NCBI GenBank assembly: GCA_013286765.1
Contig: JABDFB010000001.1
Coordinates: 1-64,000 of the forward strand
DNA length: 64,000 nt
Source of the DNA: Deltaproteobacteria bacterium
Lineage (GTDB): Bacteria; Bdellovibrionota; UBA1018
Direction of reading: 5' to 3'
Shown: piece by piece, positions 46,315 to 54,956 of the stretch
How the letters are laid out: every line of letters starts with the position of its first letter
How positions within the stretch are numbered: position 1 is the stretch's first letter
Position numbers and translations under genes: made by a program
Notes under the pieces: generated by a model
What the model saw: only the letters and a program-made list of their open reading frames with translations
What the model was told of the DNA's origin: nothing
Database searches by the model: none

Positions 46315-47313
46315 ATGAGCCTAAATCAGGGAATTCAGAAATACAAAGAGAGCCTTAGAAAAGAAAAAACAACCAAGACTACAAAAACGGCGCCGAACAA
46401 AACCAACGTAAAAGAGAACAAGGCAGCTGATACGCCTGTGCAAAACGTTGAGCAGGTGGCTACTGAACAGGTAGTAGCGGTGCAAGAAGAAGTAAAGGCT
46501 CTGGAGCGTGAAATTGCCGAAGAGGTGGAACGTGAAGCAAGTTATACCTCTCAACTAGTAAAAGAGGATTTTACCCCGCTCAACAGTACGCGTGAACAGC
46601 TCGTTTTAGAATATGGTCATTTGATCAAGTACATCGCACAAAAAATTGCTGCAAGGTTACCTGCAAATATTGAACTGGATGATCTGATTAGTTCTGGAGT
46701 TATAGGTTTAATCGATGCCATGGATAAATATGATCCATCCCGCGATAATCGCTTTAAAACCTATGCAGAGTTTCGTATTAGAGGGGCTATCTTAGACGAA
46801 CTGCGAGCACAAGATTGGGTGCCTCGATCTGTACGCGAGAAGGCCAAGCTTTTGGAAAGATGCTACGCAAAAATCGAACATGTAAAGGGAAGACAGGCTA
46901 CCGATGAGGAAGTCTGTTCGGAATTAGGAATCAGTCAGCCGGAATTTCATGAACTACTAAACCAGGTACGAAGTGTTAACCTTCTTTCGTATGATGACCT
47001 GTCTCACTTCTCGAAAGCAGACAAAAGGGCACTGCACGGGGGAGGGGATAGTAGTACAAAGTCACACACTCCGTATAGTGAAGTACATATAGCATATATA
47101 AAAAAAATGATATCCGATGCTATTCAGGATTTACCGGAAAAGCAACGGCTCGTACTATCGCTGTACTACTACGAGGACCTAAACCTCAAAGAAATCGGAC
47201 GTGTTCTGGATGTCACTGAATCGAGAGTGAGCCAGCTGCACACCCAGGCAATTTTGCGACTCAAAGCAAAATTGAAGAATCACTGGGACGAGTTTCTAAC
47301 TCTCATGGGCTAA
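46315..47313 (+). CDS. fliA: Flagellar sigma factor FliA (sigma28)
   Basis: 332 aa. An N-terminal Lys/Glu-rich extension of about 80 residues precedes the sigma core. Region 2 contains LEYGHLIKYIAQKIAARLPANIELDDLISSGVIGLIDAMDKYDPSRDNRFKTYAEFRIRGAILDELRAQDWVPRSVR. Region 4 is LPEKQRLVLSLYYYEDLNLKEIGRVLDVTESRVSQLHTQAILRLK. It directs late flagellar genes. It is the last gene of the run, 85 bp after flhF; an flhG gene is not between them, and no flgM is seen in the window. Confidence 0.95.
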   Translation: MSLNQGIQKYKESLRKEKTTKTTKTAPNKTNVKENKAADTPVQNVEQVATEQVVAVQEEVKALEREIAEEVEREASYTSQLVKEDFTPLNSTREQLVLEYGHLIKYIAQKIAARLPANIELDDLISSGVIGLIDAMDKYDPSRDNRFKTYAEFRIRGAILDELRAQDWVPRSVREKAKLLERCYAKIEHVKGRQATDEEVCSELGISQPEFHELLNQVRSVNLLSYDDLSHFSKADKRALHGGGDSSTKSHTPYSEVHIAYIKKMISDAIQDLPEKQRLVLSLYYYEDLNLKEIGRVLDVTESRVSQLHTQAILRLKAKLKNHWDEFLTLMG

Positions 47314-47368
47314 TAACTAGCGCAAATTGCTCACATCGCAATTGGGATTCTTTCGCAGCGGGACTACT

Positions 47369-48874
47369 TTAGGCTACCTTGGTCCGATCGACTGCATGGG
47401 AGCAGACACCCAGACCGCTGGCAACTCGGGTCCCGAGATCAACGTCGATCTTAGTTAAATAGTCGTTGACCGCACGTTCCTGGATGAAACGCTCCACCCC
47501 CTGGCTTAGGTGCCAAACAATATTATTCACCAGATGGTCCCGATCGGTTGGCGACATTACTTGCCGGTAGAGCATGCCAGGCTGGGCGAAGTCATTGTCG
47601 TCTTTATGGGCTATATGGGCCGTGCGCATAATCTCAGCAGCCTCCACAAACCAACTGGGATCGTGGTAGTGCTTCGCATCTGTCCGTGGGCCACCGTAAC
47701 TATTTGGCGCATATACAGGCTGGTTTCCGCTGTGGTGGTAGCGCATCGGGCCGTCTTTGCTGTAGTTATGCACTTCCTGGAGAGGCCGATTAACTGGCAA
47801 CTGATCAAAGTTTGCACCAGTGCGATAGCGGTTAGAATCGCCGTAAGCAGCCATCCGCCCAAGCACCATTCTGTCCGGGCTAGGTCCAATGCCTGGGACA
47901 AAATTTGCCACCTGGAATCCCGCCTGCTCAACCTGGGCGAAGAAGTTCTCAGGATTTCGATCGAGTACCATCCGTCCAATTGGGATTGTTGGGTAGTCTT
48001 TATGCAACCAGACCTTGGTCAGGTCGAAAGGGTTGAATCGGTAGTTGGTCGCATCTTCGAAAGGCATGACCTGCATTTCAAGGCGCCAGGACGGATATTC
48101 TCTATGTTCGATCGCTTCGTTCAGGTCGCGTCGGTGGTAGTCGAGGTCCTCGCTACGCATGCTCCTGGCCTCGTCATCAGTGAAGTTCTCAATGCCCTGC
48201 TCAGTCTTGAAGTGGTACTTAACCCAGAACTTCTTGCCCGCCGCGTTCTCCCATAGATAAGTGCTGCTGCTGTAACCGTTCATATGGCGGTAGGTGCGTG
48301 GTGTGCCTCGGTCGCTCATGAGAATCATCACTTGATGGGCCGATTCGGGCGAGAGCGTCCAGAAGTCCCACTGCATGTTGTTGCTGCGCAATCCCGTGTC
48401 GGGCAGTCGCTGCTGCGAATGAATGAAGTCAGGGAACTTCATGGGATCACGGATGAAAAAAACCGGCGTGTTGTTACCCACTAGATCGTAGTTGCCTTCT
48501 TCAGTGTAAAATTTGAGCGCGAAGCCACGTACGTCGCGATCCGTGTCAGCATAACCTTCTTCTCCCGCCACTGTTGAGAAACGCACGAACATTGGCGTGC
48601 GCTTGCCAACTTTATTGAGGAAGGCGGCCTTAGTCCACTGGGTGACATTCGAAGTCACCTCGAAATAGCCGAAGGCGCCACTCCCCTTGACGTGGTACAC
48701 GCGGCTAGGTGGACGCTCCCGAACGAAGTGGGCTAGCTTCTGATTTAGGTAGGCATCTTGCAACAGAGGACCGGCGGGGCCGACTGTGAGTGAGGTATCG
48801 TCGCTCGGCACTGGCGAGCCGGAGTCAGTCGTTGTTAGGGACGTCTGTTTTTCTTTTTTGCGCTGATCGCTCAT
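47369..48874 (-). CDS. katA: Heme catalase
   Basis: 501 aa small-subunit monofunctional catalase, converting hydrogen peroxide to water and oxygen. The distal His is in RVYHVKGSGAFGYFEVT (H61), the Asn in YDLVGNNTPVFFIRD, and the proximal Tyr in RMAAYGDSNRYR. The N-terminus carries a short Ser/Thr-rich extension and there is no signal peptide, so it is cytoplasmic. By eye its GC is clearly higher than the flagellar operon next to it, suggesting acquisition. It lies 52 bp upstream of a DUF1259 gene on the same strand. Confidence 0.96.
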   Translation of the reverse strand: MSDQRKKEKQTSLTTTDSGSPVPSDDTSLTVGPAGPLLQDAYLNQKLAHFVRERPPSRVYHVKGSGAFGYFEVTSNVTQWTKAAFLNKVGKRTPMFVRFSTVAGEEGYADTDRDVRGFALKFYTEEGNYDLVGNNTPVFFIRDPMKFPDFIHSQQRLPDTGLRSNNMQWDFWTLSPESAHQVMILMSDRGTPRTYRHMNGYSSSTYLWENAAGKKFWVKYHFKTEQGIENFTDDEARSMRSEDLDYHRRDLNEAIEHREYPSWRLEMQVMPFEDATNYRFNPFDLTKVWLHKDYPTIPIGRMVLDRNPENFFAQVEQAGFQVANFVPGIGPSPDRMVLGRMAAYGDSNRYRTGANFDQLPVNRPLQEVHNYSKDGPMRYHHSGNQPVYAPNSYGGPRTDAKHYHDPSWFVEAAEIMRTAHIAHKDDNDFAQPGMLYRQVMSPTDRDHLVNNIVWHLSQGVERFIQERAVNDYLTKIDVDLGTRVASGLGVCSHAVDRTKVA

Positions 48875-48926
48875 GGCTTCTCCTTCAATTTCTAAAATGT
48901 ATGACGATGTTCCAATATTTTCGGAT

Positions 48927-49832
48927 TTACCCCCTAGGTTTTCCTTTCAGATTTACCTTATCGAGTACGAAGCGGATGTCCGAAGCTACTTTTTCAGCTT
49001 CGCCATGGACCCAGAAGTGCACGAAAAGTAATCGAGGTTTTTCGGTAACCATATGATTATGTAAGGCTGTAAGCTCCATCCCTCTTTCTCTCAGGGCATT
49101 CACTACGGGTTGGACTTCAGATGCTATAACGCCGATATCGCCAACCGCTGCTGCATTCTTGTTGTCCAGGGGCTGAATATCTATTCCGGTTTCCGGACCA
49201 AAAGCCGGCTCCATGACGATTCCGTTGTCCTTGATCTCATCAGCACGGGAAAAATGGTATTTCAAGACGCCGCCTACCCGACTGCTAACAATGCCCATGA
49301 TGTTGTCTATACTGTCCTGACTAAAACGAACGGGGAAAGAATGCTCTTGGGATGCCTTAAAGGGTGTCCCACTGCGCTTGATGGCCTCTCGTAGGGCCTG
49401 CGCAAGTTTAACTGGGTCCCCATAGCCCATAGCGTGCAAGTACATCATTGCCGGTTTGAGCCGTAGTTCGTGATTATGAAGGCCCGTAATCTCAAATCCG
49501 CTTTCCTCAAGTTTCTCTGTCACAGCGCGGACTTCTTCATGCGTTAATGCGAGATCTGCCATTGCCATGGCATGATCTTCCATTTTCTGGAAGGCCACCC
49601 ATGAACCGCGTAAAATAGCTGATTTGAGCTGAATCCCATCAATGCTGAAATTGAGATCGTCGCGAATGAGACTGATTTTGTAAATATTCCCAGGATAAAG
49701 TTTGCCCTCTTTACCCATAGCCTTTCCGACTTCGCTCCACTCGTGTTCTGCGGCAAAAGCAGGCGGAACAATCACAAAAAGGCTGACAACAAGTATTGTG
49801 GTCTTTAGAATTTCTCGCAACAGTCGTCTCAT
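48927..49832 (-). CDS. DUF1259 (LppY/LpqO-like) exported protein
   Basis: 301 aa with a signal peptide (TTILVVSLFVIVPPAFAAEH). Two homologous halves each contain the DUF1259 pattern, a loop with LHNH (TGLHNHELRLKPAMMYLHAMGYGDPVKLA; LTALHNHMVTEKPRLLFVHFWVHGEAEKVA). The function of the family is unknown; the repeated His-Asn-His suggests metal binding, as inference. It lies upstream of the catalase on the same strand, so the two may be one oxidative-stress unit. Confidence 0.85.
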   Translation of the reverse strand: MRRLLREILKTTILVVSLFVIVPPAFAAEHEWSEVGKAMGKEGKLYPGNIYKISLIRDDLNFSIDGIQLKSAILRGSWVAFQKMEDHAMAMADLALTHEEVRAVTEKLEESGFEITGLHNHELRLKPAMMYLHAMGYGDPVKLAQALREAIKRSGTPFKASQEHSFPVRFSQDSIDNIMGIVSSRVGGVLKYHFSRADEIKDNGIVMEPAFGPETGIDIQPLDNKNAAAVGDIGVIASEVQPVVNALRERGMELTALHNHMVTEKPRLLFVHFWVHGEAEKVASDIRFVLDKVNLKGKPRG

Positions 49833-50336
49833 AGTTCTCTCCTTGTCGATTTTTTATTCTGTGCTGAAGAGGTAGCATGTTCCATACCGGCAAATATGGC
49901 TGAAGTCTTGTTCAAGCGCTGAAATAGAAGGTGCCGACAAGGCTCCAAAAAAAAGCAGGAATATCATTTGCACAGAAATACCCTTTGCTCCCAAATTTAA
50001 TATGAGCACTACAGTCAAAAGGCTAAAACCTGTACCTAGCTACACCTAAGAGCTGAAATTGACTGATGAGGAATGGGAATATGCCTACGACGTCCCGCAA
50101 GGCTATTTGGGATGCCCAACTAATCGCGCTCTGGTAGTCAGCCACATTGAATACCGCCTTTTGTGGATCTACCACCCTGGACCTTTAGTTATTGGTAGTG
50201 TTAGACCATATCGTGATCAATATATATTATATAGTTATATAAAGGTGCAGTACCGACAGGGGGGCGTCGCAAAAGGATTCTTACACTATTAAGAATCTCG
50301 CGTAATCAGTACCAAACCCTAATAGCCGCAAGGACC
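49833..50336. other. Intergenic stretch with no supported gene
   Basis: 504 bp between the DUF1259 gene and the PilZ gene. A 77-codon frame at 50059-50292 has no ribosome site or recognisable domain and is left out. An AT-rich near-palindrome lies at about 50219-50242. It may mark the edge of the catalase/DUF1259 insertion. Confidence 0.4.
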
Positions 50337-50744
50337 TTACCTATCTTGCGCAAGTTGGGCGTAAAAATTCGCTACGCTCTGCTTTTCCTCTTCCGATGCT
50401 AGGGTAAACTCGATTCCTGCTCGATAGGGGAAAGCCTGATCGGTGAGAACATGGCTGTTGACGTTAAATTCCTGAGACCACATTATTTTTCCAGGAATGG
50501 TAATTTTCACAGGATAAGTAAAAGCCAGTTTAATCGGAAGCCCTTTAGCCAAGAGAGTCGCTGAGTAAACTCCCACACCATGTGTCGATAAATCTCTCAA
50601 AACAATACGAACCATCGTTTTTTCAGTTTGACCGGGGGTTGCCTTAGGATCGCCTTCAGATTCCGGTAGGTTGAACTCAAGGACTGCAGTTATTCTTTTG
50701 AAGTGGATTGGAATTCTTGGTTTGGATCTTTCATTTCTTTTCAT
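50337..50744 (-). CDS. PilZ-domain protein
   Basis: 135 aa from ATG 50744. The N-terminal KRNERSKPRIPI supplies the Arg-rich c-di-GMP motif (RxxxR-like) and the second motif is DLSTHGVGVYSATL, followed by RAGIEFTLASEEEKQ. PilZ proteins bind c-di-GMP and tune motility or secretion. It is the last gene of a group with an outer-membrane barrel and a lipoprotein (31 bp gap). Binding of c-di-GMP is expected from the motifs but not certain because the first motif is spaced unusually. Confidence 0.8.
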   Translation of the reverse strand: MKRNERSKPRIPIHFKRITAVLEFNLPESEGDPKATPGQTEKTMVRIVLRDLSTHGVGVYSATLLAKGLPIKLAFTYPVKITIPGKIMWSQEFNVNSHVLTDQAFPYRAGIEFTLASEEEKQSVANFYAQLAQDR

Positions 50745-50787
50745 ATTAGAACCCAATTACCGAATCGTATCATTTAGAAGAGTTTTA

Positions 50788-51903
50788 TTAAATATGCAGA
50801 CCGAAGGTAAGAGCGTATCTTCTATCCTCAAACGTTCCTGTGTTCAGTCCCAACTCTTCTCCGTATGTTGCGATGTCCAATGTTAGGTAATGGAAGTCTA
50901 TTCCAAATCCAGCAGCTAAATAACCTTGGTTAATTCCGGCTCTGAATGCAAAAGACTTCCAGTGTGTTTCGGCACCAAGATGGACTAATCGAAAGAAACT
51001 GCCGTTTGGGTTGTTAAGAACGTCGGTAAGTTCAAACGCTAGGACCGTGTCAGTCAGAAAAACCAGTTGTTTTCGTTCAGCGGCAACGCCCAGGCCATAG
51101 CTTCGAGGCTGCGAAATCGGATAGTTAGTGACTGACCCCATTTTGAATTGGAATTTATCATATTTTCCACCCAGAATATTCTGAATTGCGCCGCCTGCTC
51201 TAATTTTAAAATCAAGAAGTTCGGCAAAAGTATATGTGGCACCTAGGTCGAAGTCATACATACCACCCTGTCCGCCTAGGGAGGAAAGAGTAAGAGAAGT
51301 TCCCTGAACATAGTTAAGGAGGCTGTAATTAGGATTTGTGGAAACCCGATACATAACGTGTGCAGTAGCACCCACGGATAGGGCATCATCTTTGAGAAAT
51401 TTGTACCCAAAAGTAAGTGCCGGTCCTGTGTCTACCAAAGCACCGAAATTCATATTATAGCTCTTTCGTATAAGACCGTTTGCTTGAATATTGGTAATCA
51501 AACCAAGTGCGATTGCCCATTTCCGATCTTCGTTCGAAGTAAGATAATATGCGGGAAGAATTAATTGCACTCTTCCGAACGAGTTATCTCCGGTGATTCC
51601 AGCAACTCTTGCAAGTGCATCGCCGCTGCCTGTAAGTTTGCTGACGTTGCTAATGGTGGTGCCTGTTGTTTCACCCGTGAGCTGAATGAGAGTAAATTTA
51701 GAGTAAGGGTTTGCGGTGACTCGAGCGGGATTATTAAAAAAGTTTTCATCAAAAATGCCAGTAGTCATACGGACGCCGCCCATTCCTGAACTTCGAATAC
51801 TCCAATAGGGGCGAATTATCTGATCCAAAGCAAATGCAGGTGTATTGGCAAAGCACGTGAATGCGCAAAGGCTCAATGCAAGCCATTTATTTCGAAATTG
51901 CAT
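50788..51903 (-). CDS. Outer-membrane beta-barrel protein
   Basis: 371 aa with a signal peptide (WLALSLCAFTCFANTPAFA). The mature N-terminus IRPYWSIRSSGMGGVRMTTGIFDENFFNNPARV is like the start of PorV/FadL-type barrels. Alternating beta strands run to a C-terminal aromatic-rich end (EDRRYALTFGLHI) suited to BAM recognition. The family is not certain. It lies 2 bp after the lipoprotein gene, so the two are coupled. Confidence 0.75.
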   Translation of the reverse strand: MQFRNKWLALSLCAFTCFANTPAFALDQIIRPYWSIRSSGMGGVRMTTGIFDENFFNNPARVTANPYSKFTLIQLTGETTGTTISNVSKLTGSGDALARVAGITGDNSFGRVQLILPAYYLTSNEDRKWAIALGLITNIQANGLIRKSYNMNFGALVDTGPALTFGYKFLKDDALSVGATAHVMYRVSTNPNYSLLNYVQGTSLTLSSLGGQGGMYDFDLGATYTFAELLDFKIRAGGAIQNILGGKYDKFQFKMGSVTNYPISQPRSYGLGVAAERKQLVFLTDTVLAFELTDVLNNPNGSFFRLVHLGAETHWKSFAFRAGINQGYLAAGFGIDFHYLTLDIATYGEELGLNTGTFEDRRYALTFGLHI

Positions 51904-51905
51904 TC

Positions 51906-52781
51906 TTATTCTCCTAGGTCCAATGTGAGTAACAGATGTCTGAATAGAGTTTTACTGGGAGTGGTGTCACTAGTGAGTAGTGTATTACCCGCAGCTAACT
52001 GAGTTGCAAAAGATTTACTAGAACTCCCTAATTTGCCCGTTGCGCCCATTTCAGTGATAGCCGTATTAATCTGGCTTGCAGCTGTTAGAATCATTTGATA
52101 GGTCGGCTGATTATTGCTTCCGGTATTTTGAATCTGTGCAGTTGTGGCGGAATTTAAATCAATGGTTGCTCCGGATACAAACTGATTCCATGTGGGGGCA
52201 ACACAATCCTCACTGATAGTCACGATGTCAGAATCAGCTGCGTTCTTGCAACCAGTCGGATTTGTAGCAAAGTCTGTTTTGTTTAAGATCCCTGGAGTTG
52301 TCGAATTCGACGTTTCCGCCAATATTTCGGCCAAGAAGGCTGATGCCGCAATGAATCTGACAAGGCCTCGTGTTGAAGAATCTTGGATAGAGGCCACTTT
52401 TTGATAGGCGCTAAACATAGCCAAACGCAGAGCGTAGCCTTGGCTTCCAGTTGCTAGATTTGAAGCTAATTTTGTTATGAATTGACCACCGTCTGTGGCT
52501 TGTCCAACAGCTGCTTGCAAGAAGGTAGACATCGAGGCACCATTTTGGGCCAAAATTTCAAAAGCTTCTTCAGAGTTCTGTGTGTCCGCTGAGTTTGTTG
52601 ACAGCTGAGAATAATAATTATTTGCGCACGTAAAATCTCCATGATCAAAACAAGCTCTGGCTGCGGAAAGAAGCTGCACGTCACCTGAAGGCTTATCCAT
52701 AAAATTAAAAGCGTTACAACTCATTAACCCTAAGGAAAATGCAACCAAGAATAGACAAAATAATAGATATCTCTGCCTCAA
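51906..52781 (-). CDS. Putative lipoprotein, partner of the barrel
   Basis: 291 aa. Signal peptide with lipobox GLMSC (Cys 22). Mature part is Ser/Thr/Asn-rich and helical, with four further cysteines at about CFDHGDFTC and TGCKNAAD...EDC that may pair. A TPR-like stretch is seen near the start (LLSAARACFDHGDFTCANNYYSQL). The family is unknown. First gene of the lipoprotein-barrel-PilZ group. Confidence 0.7.
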   Translation of the reverse strand: MRQRYLLFCLFLVAFSLGLMSCNAFNFMDKPSGDVQLLSAARACFDHGDFTCANNYYSQLSTNSADTQNSEEAFEILAQNGASMSTFLQAAVGQATDGGQFITKLASNLATGSQGYALRLAMFSAYQKVASIQDSSTRGLVRFIAASAFLAEILAETSNSTTPGILNKTDFATNPTGCKNAADSDIVTISEDCVAPTWNQFVSGATIDLNSATTAQIQNTGSNNQPTYQMILTAASQINTAITEMGATGKLGSSSKSFATQLAAGNTLLTSDTTPSKTLFRHLLLTLDLGE

Positions 52782-52921
52782 GCGATACTCCCCTCCGTTT
52801 TAAAAAAAGTAATATTAGGAACAGTATGAGAGGGTGTGGATTTTGTAAAGTTTATCTTAACTAAATTTCGAAAGGAGTTATCCAAAGGAAATATCCAGAG
52901 GAAATAATACGACAAGCAAGA

Positions 52922-54358
52922 TCAGACCCAGTGATTTTGTTTTGCTACTGAAAGAACTTTCTCTTCCAACTCCTTTAGAGTTCCAGAATTCTCAATGATT
53001 ACAGTGGCAAAAGGTTTCTTTTGTTCATCTGTCCACTGGGAATGTAAAATCTTTTCTGCAAGTTGTTGAGAAAACTGATTTCGTGCTACCAGCCGCTTAA
53101 TGCGGAGAGATTCAGGTGCAGTCACTACAATCGTTCCGTGAAGTTCTTTGTACCGTCCCGTTTCGATCAAGAGTGTCGCTTCATAAGCAATTACTTTGTG
53201 CCGAGGGGCCAATTCGAGAATTTTCTTTCGACTTTCTTTCCGTATATAAGGATGGAGAATTTGTTCCAAGTCTTTGCGCGCTGATGCATCGGAGAAGATT
53301 AAATCGCGTAGTTGATTTCGATCAAGCGACCCAAACCTCTTCTTTATCGCATCAATGACTTCGAAATTCGTTTCCATCAGTTGGCGAGAAATTTGATCAG
53401 CATCGATTACAGGTATATTTAAGTTATGTAAAAATAATCCAACAGCCGACTTCCCGGATGCAATTCCACCCGTTAATCCCCAGACTTGAGTTTTCTCAAG
53501 TTGCTTCGATTCATTCCACAACTGATCCATCTCAGGTAAAGATGACTCTTCTGGATTTTTCCCCTGATCCTTTAGCCTGCTTTCGACATGTCGAAATCTT
53601 CTTTCGAATTTGCTCAAAGTTGATCTCAGTGCATTCTCCGGACTGATCTTTAGTAAGTAAGCTACGTTGCACAGACTGAAAAACAAATCACCTAATTCTG
53701 ATTCAACATGCTTTTTCGCCTGGTCTCCTGTCTGATCGTCTTTATGCTTTTCCCTATTTTTTTCAAATTCAAGGATCTCTGTTTTGAGTTCCGCCAACTC
53801 CTCTTCCAATTTCTCTACAGGGCCCTGGAGATCCGACCACTGAAATCCAACCTTTGTAACTTTTTCGATCACACGAGCGGCGCGTTGAAGGGCCGGTAGG
53901 CCGCGCGGTACTCCATCCAAAATGCTTGCGTCGGGTTGGGTTCCTGATTTTTCCTTAGCTTTCTCTTTTTCCCATCGTTGAAAAGCGAGCTCCTCCGTAT
54001 GTGCTTTGGCGTCACCAAAAACATGGGGATGCCGTCGTACCAGTTTTTCGTTTAAAAACTGTGCGACATCATAGAAATTAAAAGCGTTCATTTCGTCTGC
54101 CATTTCAGAATGAAGTAGGACCTGCATCAAAAGATCGCCGAGCTCCTCTTTCAGGTGAGTTCGGACTGGCTCTGTCTTTACCTCTTCCTGCTTAGCGATT
54201 TGATCGAGAATATCTAAAACTTCATAGGCCTCTTCAATGAGATAGGGCCTAATACTTTGGTGCGTTTGAGCACCATCCCACGGACAACCGCCTGGGGCGC
54301 GCAGCCGATGGACGGTTTGAATCAGTTCTGCTAGGATACTGGCTTGGGTTTCGTTCAT
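52922..54358 (-). CDS. MazG-CoaE fusion: NTP pyrophosphohydrolase plus dephospho-CoA kinase
   Basis: 478 aa from ATG 54358; the open frame to 54532 is antisense to ybeY and is ignored. Residues 1 to about 265 are a full two-domain MazG (LRAPGGCPWDGAQTHQSIRPYLIEEAYEVLD, EELGDLLMQVLLH; second half ESELGDLFFSLCNVAYLL). Residues about 292-478 are a full CoaE: P-loop GGIASGKS at 297-304, IDADQISRQL, LEQILHPYI, and AYEATLLIETGRYKE. MazG removes non-canonical NTPs and CoaE makes the last step of coenzyme A. No frameshift or stop lies at the joint. Both parts keep their motifs, so both activities are likely. Confidence 0.92.
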   Translation of the reverse strand: MNETQASILAELIQTVHRLRAPGGCPWDGAQTHQSIRPYLIEEAYEVLDILDQIAKQEEVKTEPVRTHLKEELGDLLMQVLLHSEMADEMNAFNFYDVAQFLNEKLVRRHPHVFGDAKAHTEELAFQRWEKEKAKEKSGTQPDASILDGVPRGLPALQRAARVIEKVTKVGFQWSDLQGPVEKLEEELAELKTEILEFEKNREKHKDDQTGDQAKKHVESELGDLFFSLCNVAYLLKISPENALRSTLSKFERRFRHVESRLKDQGKNPEESSLPEMDQLWNESKQLEKTQVWGLTGGIASGKSAVGLFLHNLNIPVIDADQISRQLMETNFEVIDAIKKRFGSLDRNQLRDLIFSDASARKDLEQILHPYIRKESRKKILELAPRHKVIAYEATLLIETGRYKELHGTIVVTAPESLRIKRLVARNQFSQQLAEKILHSQWTDEQKKPFATVIIENSGTLKELEEKVLSVAKQNHWV

Positions 54359-54857
54359 GGGAGATAGAAATACACCAAGTTTTGAATTTTGGCAGAACTT
54401 AGCAGAGCGACGGATGCAAAAAATCCTAAGATACGCTTTTGCAGCAACTGGCCTACGCCGCTTGGGTCCGACCCAAACGCCATGGCAGGCGAGCGTACGC
54501 TTTGTCAACCGACCAAAAATGGCTCGACTCAACTACCAGTACCGCCGCAAGAAATATCCTACTGACGTCTTGAGCTTCCCGTCTTTCGGGCCGTTCCGAA
54601 AAGCTGGGATTCTCGGAGAAATCGTGATTTGCCTTCCTGTGCTAAAGGCACAAGCATTGCGATCGCATAAATTCGGCCCGGAACTCGAACTCGACGTGCT
54701 CTTAGTCCATGGCCTGCTCCATTTGCTGGGTTTAGATCATGAGCGAAACGCTCAGGAAGCGCGCAAGATGAGTAGATGGGAGCTTTATTTATTAAATAAG
54801 CTGAAGGCCCCAACTTCGGATTTGGGTTTAATAGATAGATCCATAGCAAAAGTTTAA
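54357..54857 (+). CDS. ybeY: Endoribonuclease YbeY
   Basis: 166 aa from ATG 54357, or about 147 aa from ATG 54414. The zinc motif is intact: HGLLHLLGLDH, with PTDVLSFPSF and GEIVICLP upstream. YbeY matures rRNA and quality-controls ribosomes. The ATG at 54357 overlaps the divergent mazG-coaE start (CATG), so if it is used the two messengers begin on the same four bases. Position before prfB is also a translation-linked context. Confidence 0.88.
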   Translation: MGDRNTPSFEFWQNLAERRMQKILRYAFAATGLRRLGPTQTPWQASVRFVNRPKMARLNYQYRRKKYPTDVLSFPSFGPFRKAGILGEIVICLPVLKAQALRSHKFGPELELDVLLVHGLLHLLGLDHERNAQEARKMSRWELYLLNKLKAPTSDLGLIDRSIAKV

Positions 54858-54956
54858 ATTGCGATTTGAGTTCTCAGGGGAGCTTGGCATTTGCGCACCT
54901 AGAATTGATAGGAATGCACTTGAACTGCGGCTGAGGGTCCTGTAATTAGGAGGGCT

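Noticed and set aside
50059..50292. 77-codon frame near the PilZ gene
   Set aside because: No ribosome site, no recognisable domain, and AT-rich palindromic DNA inside; treated as chance.
54359..54532. N-terminal extension of the MazG-CoaE fusion
   Set aside because: It is antisense to ybeY and adds a basic leader unlike MazG; the MazG N-terminus begins at 54358.
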